This document shows, piece after piece, positions 1 to 10,293 of a DNA stretch of 64,000 bases. A program made the position numbers and the translations under genes. The stretch is from Gymnothorax reevesii (lineage: Eukaryota > Chordata > Actinopteri > Anguilliformes > Muraenidae), in the NCBI GenBank assembly GCA_029721435.1, contig CM056573.1, positions 122,227,447-122,291,446 of the forward strand, in the 5' to 3' direction. The notes under the pieces are model-generated. The model saw only the letters and a program-made list of their open reading frames with translations. It made no database searches and was not told the DNA's origin. Numbering within the stretch: position 1 is the stretch's first letter; every line of letters starts with the position of its first letter.

Positions 1-61
1 TAATTGCGTTATGAAAAATAATTAACAATATTGGTGTCACAGAAACTTTTGTTGCTGAGTA
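1..61 (-). mobile_element. Terminal fragment of a Tc1 element, second copy of the 42.8-kb family
   Basis: These 61 bases are the reverse complement of the left end of the complete Tc1 element at 42793-44300, with no mismatch that I can find. They end in the terminal sequence GCTGAGTA followed by a TA dinucleotide at 62-63, as expected for TA target duplication. The rest of this copy lies to the left of the window, so its transposase cannot be judged. Confidence 0.9.
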
Positions 62-113
62 TATATACAAAGCAATTCAAAAAATTAAATAAAATTATCG
101 ACCTGTTTATTAC

Positions 114-600
114 TTAGTGAACAGGAATAAATCCTGTGTATTGGCCGTGAGGGTCAAGGTACCTGTCCCTGATGGACCACACACAGGAACTGCGGATGAC
201 CAGCCGGTTTCTCGGCCCCAAAGCACCATGTTGCCAGAAGACGTACTGCCTGTATGCAATATATCGGTACTCCCAGTTGTCATCCCCTGGCTCCCTTACA
301 TTCTCAGCTACCAGCACATCATCCCTGCATTGCCTATGAATGCGCAAATTGCCTTAATCAAGGCAATACAGGGAGAAGTGTGGTAGAAAAGAAATGCAAT
401 GTGCAGGGTCCTGGCCACAGCACAGCTTCTCCCTGTTTGTTGGCATGTTCTGACAGTTCCCGCAGGTGCACCACTGAACCCTAGGTAAGCCAGCTGATGG
501 AGGAGGACCCTGTCTGAGTTGTACCATCAACCACCAACCCAGGTTCCCTTGCAAAAAGCTCCCTGGCCAAATGCTTACACTCCTCTGCCTCCATCTCTTG
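114..600 (-). pseudogene. P2X7 C-terminal-domain-like fragment, broken
   Basis: On the - strand two open frames (about 600-354 and 347-114) lie in the same frame, separated by one TAA stop at 351-353. The first part has the cysteine pattern WCTCGNCQNMPT followed by a CC pair. The second part has an aromatic/arginine-rich stretch, YRYIAYRQYVFWQHG, and ends in GQYTGF. From memory this resembles the intracellular C-terminal (ballast) domain of P2X7 receptors, which also occurs as a stand-alone cysteine-rich domain in many fish predicted proteins. No channel domain is seen. A further frame change near 500-520 separates an acidic, helical N-terminal stretch around 530-600. I read this as a decayed, possibly transposon-carried or retro-duplicated copy. 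The family is fairly likely; the function is unknown. Confidence 0.55.
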
Positions 601-1109
601 AAGAAGTTGCTATGGGAACAGAAGACACGGATTAGAAACACATAATTCTCCATCATAATGGCATTCAGTGTAATCATAAGTAGCTCTGAAATTTTTACTT
701 TGTTAAAAGTTTTGTAGCTGTTGTCGTAGAACCAAGAGATTACGACAAATAGTCTTTTATCAAGTTTATTGTACTGTTACAATTGTGAACAAATGGTGAA
801 TCATACCAATAAAAACCAACTGCTGAAGTCTGTGGCTCTGTCAGGTACCAGCATGGCAAAGAGACCCTAAAGATGGAGGCCTAGAGATTTAAACTAAAAC
901 AAGATGGGCTGTTCTTAACAGTAAAGATTGAACTGAAATCTGAACTTTCTATTCACTGGCTTTGCTAAGTTTTCTTGCAGAACCTCTGCATTCTCATTAT
1001 CTATTCTGGCTCTTATTCTGTACACTTAGGAGTCTTTTTATTCAGTTTATTTATCCCGTCTTTGGGATTGTCTTGAGATCCTCGTCGGTGTGTTAATGTT
1101 TATTTGTTC
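601..1109. other. Unassigned non-coding stretch
   Basis: No coding frame, RNA or repeat structure is recognised here. A short inverted pair (TTGTCGTAGAACC and the nearby GATTACGACAA around 720-746) is the only structure noticed. Confidence 0.4.
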
Positions 1110-1605
1110 TGTAATGTGAATATAGGCCACTGGATGGCAGTATTTACCTTTCTTTTGTTAAGCTCAGACTGGAGCTAGGTTTGGGCATATTTCGGGCATG
1201 TCTGAAACAAGTCCCAGAGAAAAGAAAAAAAAAAGTCTAAAAGGTGGGAGGCGTCTGCAAAAGAGTATATAAAGAGGAGAATTGAGACAGTAAAGTGGTA
1301 GGAGAAATTGCAAGAAGAAGGATACATGAGACCAGACCTGTCATTCTTTTCAAGACCTGTGAAGTTTCTTTTGTGGATTTTTGCCTGTGTTAAGAGCATT
1401 TTCCTCACCCAGGACATCACCAAGCCACCCCACCAAAAAGGGACTGTAAATATTTCTGTTTTTTGTTTTATTCTATCTTGGTCAGTAGATTAGTTAGTTG
1501 TTTAGTTGTCTGTTCATTAAATGTGTTTAAGTTTTAAAACTGTTTCTGTCATCCCTTGCTGTTGCTGTTGTGTTGTAAATGTAATAACAAATTGGGGCCA
1601 TAACA
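1110..1605 (+). mobile_element. Solo LTR of a Gmr1-type Ty3/Gypsy retrotransposon
   Basis: About 496 bp starting TGTAATGTG and ending GGGGCCATAACA. It is the same family as the LTRs at 31240-31732 and 13995-14453, here in the opposite orientation. A TATA-like box (GTATATAAAG) lies near 1264-1274. No PBS, gag or pol flanks it on either side, so it is best read as a solo LTR left by LTR-LTR recombination. The flanking five bases (TGTTC and GTTTC) match only approximately, so the target duplication is degraded or the ends are off by a base. Confidence 0.8.
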
Positions 1606-2560
1606 GTTTCATGTAATTGGTTTCCCTCGTGTTCCATCCGTGTCTGTGCGTGCCCCCTGCCTATATCTGCTCTCCCTGCAGCAAGCCAGTCAGATCTGAC
1701 TTCGCTCTCGCCCCCGCTCACACCTCTCCCTGCCCGGTGCACCTTCCCTCTGGTCCCCTCATCTGTTCTGTGTGTTTCCAGTTCAGCCACTTTCCCAGCC
1801 CAGCCTACCCCTCCTGCTGCTCAGGCCCTGGTGCCCCCTGTCTTCCGAGCCCTGTATGCCACCTCCTGTGCCCAGTGTGTCAGTGGCCTTCCCCGTCTCC
1901 TGTGCCCAGTGTGTCTGGCCTTCTCCGTCTCCAGTGCCCAGTGTGTCAGTGGCCTTCGCCGTCTCCAGTGCCCAGTGTGTCAGTGGCCTCGCCGTCTCCA
2001 GTGCCCAGTGTGCCAGTCGCCTTCGCCGTCTCCAGTGCCCAGTGTGCCAGTCGCCTTCGCAGTCTCCAGTCCCCAGTGTGCCAGTCGCCTTTGCCGTCTC
2101 CAGTGCCCAGTATGCCAGTCGCCTTCTCTGTCTTCACTGCCCAGTGTGCCAGTCGCCGTCCTGTCTGTCCCCCTCCTGATGTTCTCCCTGACCCTTCTCC
2201 CGGCCAGCTGTGGCATCCGAGTTAGCCATCTGCCAGCTGTGCCCACTGTTTTGTCTTGTGCCTGCCTTAGCTCCAGCTTCCGAGTGTCCCATTGTCCTGA
2301 GTTGTCCCGAGTCTGCCCCCTTGTGGTTCTGTTTTTGGATTCCTGAGTTCTCCCTCGTTCAGTGCTATGCACGGTGTTTCCGTTGGCCGGAGTGCCCCGT
2401 TTTCCCCCCCTGTTTGGTTCCCTGTTTATTTAATAAATCATCATTTCGGATCCTCGCTCCTGGCGTCTCTCCCCTTTTGTCTCCCTCAGATCCTAGTCTT
2501 GTTCCTAGTTCCCTGAGTCCACAGTTTCCTAGAGTTTCCTAGTGTTTTTCTCCCGAGACC
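1606..2560. repeat. CT-rich repeat segment with polyadenylation signal
   Basis: A strongly pyrimidine-rich stretch follows the solo LTR. It contains the minisatellite at 1866-2158, and the segment GTTTATTTAATAAATCATC near 2424-2442 carries an AATAAA at 2432-2437, as in the R/U5 region of an LTR or the 3' end of a transcript. The several long overlapping frames on both strands come from the repeat and the absence of A-rich stops, not from a gene. The element type is not recognised. Confidence 0.5.
1866..2158. repeat. Minisatellite, about nine 33-bp units
   Basis: Roughly nine tandem units of 32-34 bp with core CCAGTGCCCAGTGTG followed by Y-CAGT-SGCCTTCGCCGTCT. Units differ by a few substitutions and one-base indels. 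The first units carry GTCAGTGGCC and the later ones GCCAGTCGCC, which suggests stepwise expansion. All three + frames are open across much of the array; no protein is inferred. Confidence 0.85.
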
Positions 2561-2574
2561 CCACTCTTTTAACA

Positions 2575-2890
2575 GAGTATGAGCGTAGCCCTTTAAGGCT
2601 GTTGCTATTGGGTTTATCCCTCTGCACATGCGCAGCTCTGAAGATTTCCTTTCCCGCCATTGTCCTGTACTATGGTCCAATCAGGTCCGCATCCACCCTA
2701 TATTACATTCGCGTGACCGGAGTTCGGCTCCCAATAACAGACAGCTTTTTCTTCAGCTGACGATGGTTGAGCACGTGGGGCAGAAACTTAAAAGGGCTAC
2801 GCTCATACTCATGGAATCTAGGGTTACAATTACGTAACCAATGTTCTATTTTGTATGAGCTTCGCCCTTTAAGGCTGTTGCTATTGGGAT
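2575..2890. repeat. DIRS left terminal repeat with internal complementary region
   Basis: Bases 2577-2740 are the inverted counterpart of 7920-8096: they share CCCTTTAAGGCTG, TATTGGGTTTATCCCTCTGC and CCCGCCATTGTCCTG in the same order on opposite strands. Within this end, GAGTATGAGCGTAGCCC at 2575 is complementary to a segment at 2792-2812, and CTTCGCCCTTTAAGG at 2859 is complementary to AAAGGGCGAAG at 2890. Short regions complementary to the termini are a known feature of DIRS elements, which replicate through a circular intermediate. Together with the recombinase fragment at 3568-4600 this supports a DIRS assignment. Confidence 0.7.
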
Positions 2891-2991
2891 AAAGGGCGAA
2901 GCCGGATGTAGTCTTTGCCCCACTGTGATACCAGCATAAAAGCATTAGCAAACATACAACTTACACCGCAAGCACAGGAGTCAAAATAAAT

Positions 2992-3239
2992 GGTAACACT
3001 TGAAGGTATCGTCAAAAGAGTGACATGACACAGTCATGAACGTGTCATAAACGTTATGTAAATGTCATTAAGTGTCATTCGGTTTTTGAGATGACAAGTT
3101 GACATTGTTTGGGTTGTCTTGATTATGACAACTTCGTCATAAGAATGACATGACACTGTCATAACTATTACATGACACATGTCACAGTTATGATAGTGTC
3201 ATCTCAGTCCTATGACGGTACCATCAAGTAAAGTGTAAA
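2992..3239. mobile_element. MITE with ACTTTACTTGAWGGTAYC-type inverted ends
   Basis: About 248 bp with imperfect terminal inverted repeats (left ACTTGAAGGTATCGTCA, right complement ACTTGATGGTACCGTCA) and internal TGACATGACAC / GTGTCAT motifs repeated on both strands. There is no coding capacity. It belongs to the common class of short fish DNA-transposon derivatives. The superfamily is not assigned because the target duplication is unclear. It sits inside the DIRS remnant and is therefore younger than it. Confidence 0.7.
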
Positions 3240-3567
3240 CAAATAAATTACAACTCCACTGCGCTAGTCCCCTTTAGTGAAAAATATGAGGCAGTGGTTT
3301 CAGCACCGGAGTTCTCGCATTTGAAAAACGGACGATTCAACCGCCGGCTGACCTACTGCATTGTAATGAGTAGATTACATCCCCAATCATACCATTCACA
3401 TTACAGACCTGCTGCTGTGACAGAGGGGGACGAAAGTTACACATTGTAACTAGTTCCAAAGAGACCAGAGCAGGTTTCAGAGGCCCCTGTCCAACTCCCC
3501 ATGATAACCAACTTATTCTGGGGAGTGAGCAGGGACGAACGTTATGTATTGTGACAGTCCCTCGAGC

Positions 3568-4600
3568 TCATACAAATAATTGTAATGGGAGAGTCTCAAC
3601 ATTTGGTACAATTAATACAGAGTGAGTCATTAAAAACTCTGATGCATCGCGTCGATAGAAGCGATTAAAAGAACATGGGGATGTCCATGACGTGGCAGCA
3701 CAGATGTCAGCCACTGCGACTCCTCTAAGCAGAGCAGTGGAGGAGGACACGGCCCGCGTAGAATGTGCTCCAAGGTCTGGCGGGAGATCTACTCCTGCAG
3801 TAACATACGTTTGTGTGAAAGCATCGCACAGCCAATGAGCCAGGCACTGTTTTGTCAGAGGCTTCCCTTGAGAATGTGCACTGTAGTGAACAAATAACTG
3901 TTCAGTCTGTCTGATGCTCACTCTGCGCACCAGGTAATGGGATACCGCACGTACTGGGCAGAGGCAATGCAATATTCCTTCCTCCTCATTCTTATGTGGG
4001 GGGGGGGGACCATCCAGAGAGATCGCCCTTGAAATAAATGCACTAATAATGCTCTTCGGCATGAATGAAGGGTTTGGCTGTAAAGAAGCGGCACTTCCAT
4101 CTCCTCTGATGAAGAGACAAGACAAGGAGAATGAAGGTGCACATACATCGCTCACTGTCTTAACTGTGGTTAACGCCAAGAGGAGCGCTGTCTTCCAGGG
4201 CAGAAATTTAAGCGAGATTTGGGATATAGGCTCAAAAAGAGCTTCTCTTAGAGCGCGTAATACCAGAGGTAAATCCCATTGTGTTGCCTCCTGACTTCCT
4301 TCAGGAAACGCTGAACTAATGGATGCGCAAAGACCCATCTCTCTGGCACGATGAAATGCCCGCGGCGTAAGTTATATTATTCGAAAGTGTCAGATTTCTA
4401 TCGACTAATAGCTGGAGGAAAGACAGTGTTTGAGGCAGAGAGCAGGATGTTGGATCCATACGCCTCAACTCACACCAGCGCTGAAAAGCAGACCATATTG
4501 CAGTGTAACAAGCAGTGGTTGAAGGGGTCCTTGCCCCTTAAATGGTGTGTACCACCTCAGGGGCTAATCCTAATCTCTCCAATCACTCCCTCTCAAGCCC
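3568..4600 (-). pseudogene. DIRS tyrosine recombinase (YR), inactivated
   Basis: The open part (4338-3568, 256 residues) matches the C-terminal half of the tyrosine recombinase of vertebrate DIRS elements: a LKFLPWKTALLLAL stretch, CPVRAVSHYL, LFVHYSAHSQGKPLTKQ, the H-x-x-R box as HSTRAVSS, and the nucleophile tyrosine in FNRFYRRD. Family members normally have an arginine in the K-R-V segment after the LALTT stretch; here it reads KTVSDV, so the first catalytic arginine appears lost. More N-terminal coding is traceable up to about 4600 but is split over several frames. The YR enzyme would integrate the circular DNA copy without target duplication. No RT/RNase H is found upstream where it should be. 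Confidence 0.75.
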
Positions 4601-6650
4601 ATAATTGTTGACCTATTACAGCGAACCATGGCGCGCTTGATACTCCCATTTTCAAAGATACATAGTAACAACATAGTAACATGTACTTCATTACAGTATT
4701 GAAGTAGTATAGTAGTATACTTTCACTTCGTTACTTTGACACTGCCATAATTCATCATTTACGGTAATATCTGGATTTGGCGTTTTCGAGAACAACAACG
4801 GTGTATCTCTGTGCAGATGTGTCCACCACTGAACGTGGAGCTGCAAATTTATGCACGCAGTTACAATATTCTATCACTAGATGGCACACCAGGATCAGTT
4901 ATTGAATAGTCACGACTGCCTGTGAACTCAAATAAGAAGTGCCTCTTCATTCCCCCCAATATCTGTGCTTTTTTTAATTTCATTGGGACGGCCCAGTATA
5001 ACAAAGGCTAAATTAAATAATTCTATTGTGTATTTGTATCGTTTTGTCAGTCACAAACAAGAGATGTTGCAGTACCACCTCTGACACCGGATCGGAGCAG
5101 GATTTGTTTTCAGCCAAAATACACTACATGGAGGGCAGAGAGCCCCCACCCTCTACGTAACAAGTTACAAGTCAATTTATCTAACCATAACCGTCCAAAG
5201 CTGTTAAACTGAGGTAAAAATGGACCAATAAAGCAAATATCCTACATAGTTCCTCGACTTCAATCAGCAGTTATTGGAATAAAAAAAAGTGATGAAGTGA
5301 TTACTTGATTTCGGATTACAACTTCCAGCTCTTCTTTGTCGCGTGGACACAATAGCATTCGTGCGCATGTGGAAGACGTGATTATGGCGCTGCTATTTCA
5401 CCTGGCAACACGATATACTATTTTCTGATTGGCTGATAGGTGGCTGGTTTAAGCAGAGCCGTCTGCCTTCGCCTCATCCATTCATAGATTACTAATCTCT
5501 TCTCCAGTTTATGTTACTAATATACGGCGAATTTTATCACTTCTCCGCATGAGAAATGTCATGTGTGGCGTGAGGGCGTGTGAACTTATTGAAATGCATG
5601 AATGAGACTTGATAGCCCTGCAGCGGTATAATTAGCCTCTCGTCTCATTCCATCACATGTATAGGTACGGGCGGGTCCGTACCGACTACCATTAGCCCTT
5701 TTGCAAACATACGGATGGTAGCTATGTCCTAATGAATTTGGCATGTGTCAGCCGAACCAGGCAAAATTTATTAATTATATTTCAAGTTTCAATGGAATTT
5801 GTTATTATTTTACCGTATATATGTTTGTATAGATCTGGCAATTCAGTTTTTTGACGTAGCTCATAAGTATTCGCGGCAGGAGCAATATCCAACTTGGCAG
5901 AAATTCCTCCACACGACTAGGGGTCTATGTAGCCTAACAATCATCAGACGATCATCTTAGAAATGTAGCCGTTCTCAGGATGGAAACAGCGTGTAAAAGA
6001 GCTAGATACGGATATATTTGCAAGACGCTTTGCTGCAAGGCACAACAATCGTCGTCTGAAGCTCTCTTTAAAGATGGCCAATGTCAGTCCTGGACTGTGA
6101 CTTAAGTACTTTTGCTGTATTTATTTAGACTTTTATTTAATTAGACCTAAATATTCACTCGACTACATCTTGGAAGGCATGATAATAGTGCGTCCAGAAA
6201 AAAGGGGAACTGGGAATAAAATTAGAAGTATTCTCTTGAAACTTGAAACTAGTATCTATAAAACTAATTAGGACGATTAATTCCACAACTGTGCACTTTT
6301 TCACATCATTCAAAGAAAAAAAAATTAGTCAGGCATCGCTGTCAGAACTCATTGTTCTGTTGTCAGCTGCATGATTCGTGCACGTCATGCAGCTAGTAGG
6401 TTTTACATTTAAAGCAGTACACATTACACAACCTAAAGCACTAATGGCCCCGACAATGAAAAGCTGAAACTGATCATCCAGGTTCATCCGTGTTTGGGCC
6501 TGTCATCATTTTATGCAATTTTGCGCAAAGTGGTTCCTGAATTACTCCAAAAGAGTCATTTTTGTTCCGTTGAGTGCAGCACAATCTCAGCTTACTTGAC
6601 ATCATTAGACAGAAGGCATAGTTATATAACACCAAATATACTCAAAGAAT
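4601..6650. other. Unassigned sequence replacing the DIRS core
   Basis: About 2 kb with no recognisable coding, RNA or transposon ends. It occupies the position where a DIRS element should carry RT and RNase H, so it is either a later insertion or genomic DNA between two separate DIRS pieces. Poly-A runs and short AT-rich tracts only. Confidence 0.4.
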
Positions 6651-6769
6651 ATTAAGTAATTGTTGGGACACACTGTAAAATAAATACATTGAAGAATAAT
6701 TTTCTGAAATTGTTCCCCAATTTTTATATGTAGTTTTTGGCAGATTGGTGAATCTCTGCCTGTCTTTAC

Positions 6770-6895
6770 TTACATCTGATATGTTGTCTATGCTCTATTG
6801 TGAATAAAATATGGGTTATTGAGATATATTCTGTTTTTATGCACGTTTTACACAATGTCCCAACTTCATTGGAATTGGGGATTTCCTAATACCGC
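6770..6895 (+). mobile_element. Right-end fragment of a Tc1-type element
   Basis: Contains the block GATATGTTGTCTATG, then ATTGTGAATAAAATATGGG, and ends in GTCCCAACTTCATTGGAATT, the same 3' end as the longer fragment at 18740-19348 and a relative of the ends at 51080-51197 and 59356-59545. The transposase part is absent. The internal AATAAA is this family's polyadenylation signal. Confidence 0.75.
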
Positions 6896-7439
6896 ACTGA
6901 GGACGTCCCATGCCATCCCTCCCAGACCTCTTGCCACCCCTTTGCCACCCCATTTAAAATTTTCTAGATCCGCCACTGGTCCACTTGCATGCAGGGCAAG
7001 GATTATGCCTGCCGGGACAAGAGGCACGGTAAGGCGCAGTAGCGAGAGATGTGGACTGTACGGCAGGGGAATGGTGGGAAACCGTCCGAAACACCGGGGC
7101 AGCTGGGGCTACCGGGCGCTGCTGCAGAGAGCGATTTTCTCTCCAATCTCCCAAAAAACCGTGAGCATGCTGTGGGCGAATATTCACTCGAACCCACTGA
7201 GTGCACTTCCTCACCCTCTCGGCTTTGTTAATCGCCTCTCTTCCTGCGAGAAATAATGGTTGGAGGAGAGTGTGCAGAGCAATAGCAGCAGGGGAACGCT
7301 CAGGGGAGAGGGGGACAAACTGTTTTCTCTGAAGCTGCCTCCTATTGTGAGGTAGCCACACATTTCCCGCAGCTCCTCGCAGCTTCCTGTGTTTTACCTA
7401 CAGTTCAGTGAGTGAGCTAACTGTTAATACTGGTTGGCC
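6896..7439. other. Unassigned stretch
   Basis: Moderately GC-rich sequence with overlapping short frames on both strands and no recognisable domain. It may be the 3' continuation of the DIRS gag region, but I cannot show it. Confidence 0.3.
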
Positions 7440-7890
7440 TAGCGGGGCACGGCCAGGTTGAGAAACGCCGCATTGGCGAGATCCGCCAATTGCAGGACAA
7501 GGAGTCGTGGAGCGTGGACACCCTGCTTGCCGAAATCCAAGCCCTCCAGTGGGCTGAGGGAAGCACTAGTACAAGCGGTAATGAAGGGAGTAGAATTATC
7601 GAATTTTTGCCCTTCTTGCTCCTCCGCCTTTCTACCGTACGATGGACCCAATCTCACATTAGCTTCCTCAGTATCCACGATACTTGTTATACGGGGTATA
7701 AATGTGTCAGCCCGATGCTCCCACGAAGGTAGGAGGGCACAAAACGAAACGAAAGCTTGAGGCGTCAAGGCTAGCCCGGCATGTTCGGCGCCGGGGCATA
7801 TTTCGCGGAGTGAGCGAGGGTCTTACGGCATAATGTAGCAGTTGCTACACACAGGGCGGAGGCATACCGCTCGAAGATGAAATACTCATC
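7440..7890 (-). pseudogene. Possible DIRS gag remnant
   Basis: On the - strand, just inside the right DIRS terminal repeat, a frame of 109 residues follows a broken stretch with spaced cysteines (near 7870-7800). The order terminal repeat, gag, then recombinase near the far end, all on the - strand, fits DIRS architecture. Sequence similarity is weak by eye and frames are interrupted, so position is the main argument. Confidence 0.35.
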
Positions 7891-7904
7891 TTCAGAACAG
7901 CGTC

Positions 7905-8096
7905 ACTCAACTTCTTGCACTGAAGAAAAAGTAGGAGTCGAACTCAGGTCACGCAAATGTAATATATGGTGGATGCGGATCTGATTGGGGCCATCATGCA
8001 GGACAATGGCGGGAAAGAAAATCTTCAGAGCTGTGCATGCGCAGAGGGATAAACCCAATAGCGACAGCCTTAAAGGGCGAAGCTCATATGAAATAG
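7905..8096. repeat. DIRS right terminal inverted repeat
   Basis: The reverse complement of this segment starts ATGAGCTTCGCCCTTTAAGG and runs in parallel with 2577-2740 for about 165 bp with roughly a dozen differences. This sets the right edge of the DIRS remnant at about 8096. Confidence 0.75.
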
Positions 8097-8106
8097 AACC
8101 AAGCAT

Positions 8107-8991
8107 GTGCTATAGACACATCAACATGCCTTTAAAAAGGAAGACCAATTCCTGATTCTGGACTACCAAAACAGTACCCGAATGGCAAGCAACAAAGTCT
8201 CAATCGCAGACAACTTAAAGCAAGTCTGAAATAGGATGCAACCGGAGTCCAGATCACGGAAAACACAAAGCAATTCTTTAATAACAAGCACCAAAAAGCC
8301 AGGTTATGGAGACAAAGCAATGCAACACACAGTATTCCTCACAATCAAATACTGCTTCTCCCAACGAGCGGCTCGGCTCAAAAGCCGTAACAAGGAGGGA
8401 GATGCAAACTGATGCATTTAAAAAGCAAGAACCAATTTATTTCACAAACTTGAACTTCACAAAAAGACTTTGCAAATAAGGGGTGTGAAAGTCAGTAATG
8501 TGAGTGGATGAGTAGAGAAGCAGTGTTGTATGCAATCCAACCAAAAAGCAAAAGTCACAAGGGAGAGAGCATTCCAACGTGGGAAATGGGTCACAAGTGC
8601 TCTCCATTGTACTAATGATCCCCGGTTCCGCCCACCAGGCACCTGCAAATTAGCCTCAAATGCAAGCAGAGTAGGGGCCGTAACAGCAGTGACTCCTCAA
8701 TAGATGTATAGGTGGCAGGACATGCTAATAAGCAAGTCTAGAGACAATAGCTCCCCAAGTTAGTGAAAGCAACTCTCAATCTTGCACCGTTGGAAACATC
8801 CTCAACTTAAACGATTGTCATAAAAGACATATGCTTGGTAAGTATTTGGCACAGGGACTAAAATGAATCTCCTCAAAAAACATAACATGCAGTTGATCAA
8901 AACAGACATTTTGAAAATGCTCCTAAAATTCCTGCTCCTAATTATTCCCAATAATTAATCACAAACATGTAAACATGTATTAATATAAACA
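8107..8991. repeat. Unclassified repeat, possibly LTR-like
   Basis: No gene seen. Two places end in the same GCCGTAACA (near 8385-8393 and 8677-8685), about 290 bp apart, and the sequence between has the A-rich look of other LTRs here read from the opposite strand. This hints at two abutting LTR-type fragments, but no PBS or pol is attached. Just before the Penelope repeat, AATTAATCACAAACATGT at 8955-8972 is the exact reverse complement of 12421-12438 on the far side of that element. Confidence 0.35.
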
Positions 8992-9225
8992 TTAATTATT
9001 AGTTTATATTATATGAAGGTGGTTATAATGATTTGTATACGCTGAGGAAGGCCTGTGAGCCGAAACGCGTCCGCTTTTTTATTCTTCGTAACATTAAAAA
9101 TACTTTAGGCACGTGCTGTCCAACGTCTTTAATACTTGCAATTTTTCCTATGGGATTCAGCACCTTATATGCGATTGGGATGGCAGCCCGTTTGTGTTCG
9201 CATTTTTGTTCTCTATTTATTGAAA
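8992..9225 (+). repeat. Left terminal direct repeat (pLTR) of the Penelope-like element
   Basis: Homologous in direct orientation to 12432-12660. It carries the hammerhead-like core at 9042-9071. The two repeats differ at a number of positions, including the base just 5' of the core (GCTGAGGA here, CCTGAGGA on the right). Confidence 0.85.
9021..9106 (+). ncRNA. Hammerhead-ribozyme-like motif, left copy
   Basis: The conserved hammerhead core elements occur in the right order and spacing: CTGAGGA (CUGANGA, with position 7 free) at 9042-9048, a short helix II (GGC loop GCC, with one extra A before it), GAAA at 9062-9065 and the cleavage triplet GTC at 9069-9071 after a minimal helix III (CGC). 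For helix I, GTTAT upstream (about 9022) can pair with GTAAC downstream (about 9087) across an internal loop. Hammerhead motifs are established in the repeats of Penelope-like elements. Whether this copy cleaves is inference. Confidence 0.6.
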
Positions 9226-9379
9226 CGGTGCTCCTCTGACTATGTCTTACGAAGAAGTTGAACATCTTACGGACATTAGAGCTACCACCTTTCCTTACTA
9301 TGAGTCTGATTCTTAATGAATATTATTTCCTCAGATTCATATGGACACCATGGGTGATTCTTGAGAGTCTCAGTATGTT

Positions 9380-9751
9380 TTGTTGCAAAATCTTTGCAAA
9401 AAAGAAACCAGGACATTTTTGCATGGATCTGTGCTTTCGCAATACTGGCGCAATAAACGCATCCCTCCTGGTTTGCGCATAATGAAGGAACCTACACTGG
9501 GGAGAGATGATCCAGATTTTTGCAAGAAATGGTGTGACATATTGAACAAGTGTTCTTTGGATCTGATGTTGTTGGTTATTGATAGTCAGGAAAATGGACT
9601 TAAAAACAAGTTTTCTGAGTCACAACTAAAAGAGCTTTTATCCAAATGTGAGGCCAATTTGTCTACTTACAAAGGTGACTTGCAACGCCACAAATTGGAG
9701 AAATATAGAAGGGACACTCTTGACTATCTAAATGACAATGTCTATCCTTAG
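9380..9751 (+). pseudogene. Penelope-like N-terminal region
   Basis: A 123-residue open frame, rich in Lys, Glu and Leu, ending at a TAG at 9749-9751. It includes KWCDILNKCSLDLMLLVI and a charged helical stretch near the end. Its place directly upstream of the RT on the same strand suggests it is the N-terminal domain of the single polyprotein rather than a separate gene. The remaining link to the RT (9752-10293) is readable only in pieces in different frames. Confidence 0.6.
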
Positions 9752-10293
9752 CTAAAAGGCAAACCTCAACGTGGAACTGTAACGCGGTCAAGAATGGCCT
9801 CAAGTAGTCTTTCCTCGGAGGATTTGAACTCTGATATGGATTCATCTACTCGCCATTTCTTAAGGTCCAAGAAGAAACCCCCCGCCGTCCCTTTGGAATT
9901 TACGGCGGGGTCAGGAAACGCAAGACGAGGAGGGGGAAGAAGAAACGTAGGGTCTTCTGTTCGCAAGGACAGTTGAATGTGATTAACATCTCTCAGAAAC
10001 AGTTAAGTGATCGTGAGGTATCCTTGTTATCCAAAGGACTCTCTTTTGTTCTCATTAAGCGCATTGATCCATTTGTTACTAAAATTTAACTGTTTAAACT
10101 TGGTCGTTCTGTACACTTGAAGGCATTTTTTATTAGGCCTTAGGATGTCCGTGATCAATTAGCATATTGTGAACCCCAGGAATCTTTGCCTGTGGTTTTT
10201 AAACCAAAGAGTACTTTTGTCCCTCCTGTCTTCAATTCCTCGGTTGAAACCTTTTGCAGTTTGGTAGAGCAAGAAGCTCTATAATGTTCGAAA

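Noticed and set aside
1866..2158. CRISPR-like array
   Set aside because: Units are contiguous without unique spacers and the context is a vertebrate genome.
1831..2346. Long cysteine-containing frames across the 1.8-2.3 kb region as a CxxC-repeat protein
   Set aside because: All frames on both strands stay open because of the 33-bp minisatellite; unit indels shift the frame freely, and there is no start or partner exon.
7003..7361. Overlapping frames on both strands around 7.0-7.4 kb
   Set aside because: No domain recognised in any frame and no splice or start context; GC content alone explains the open frames.
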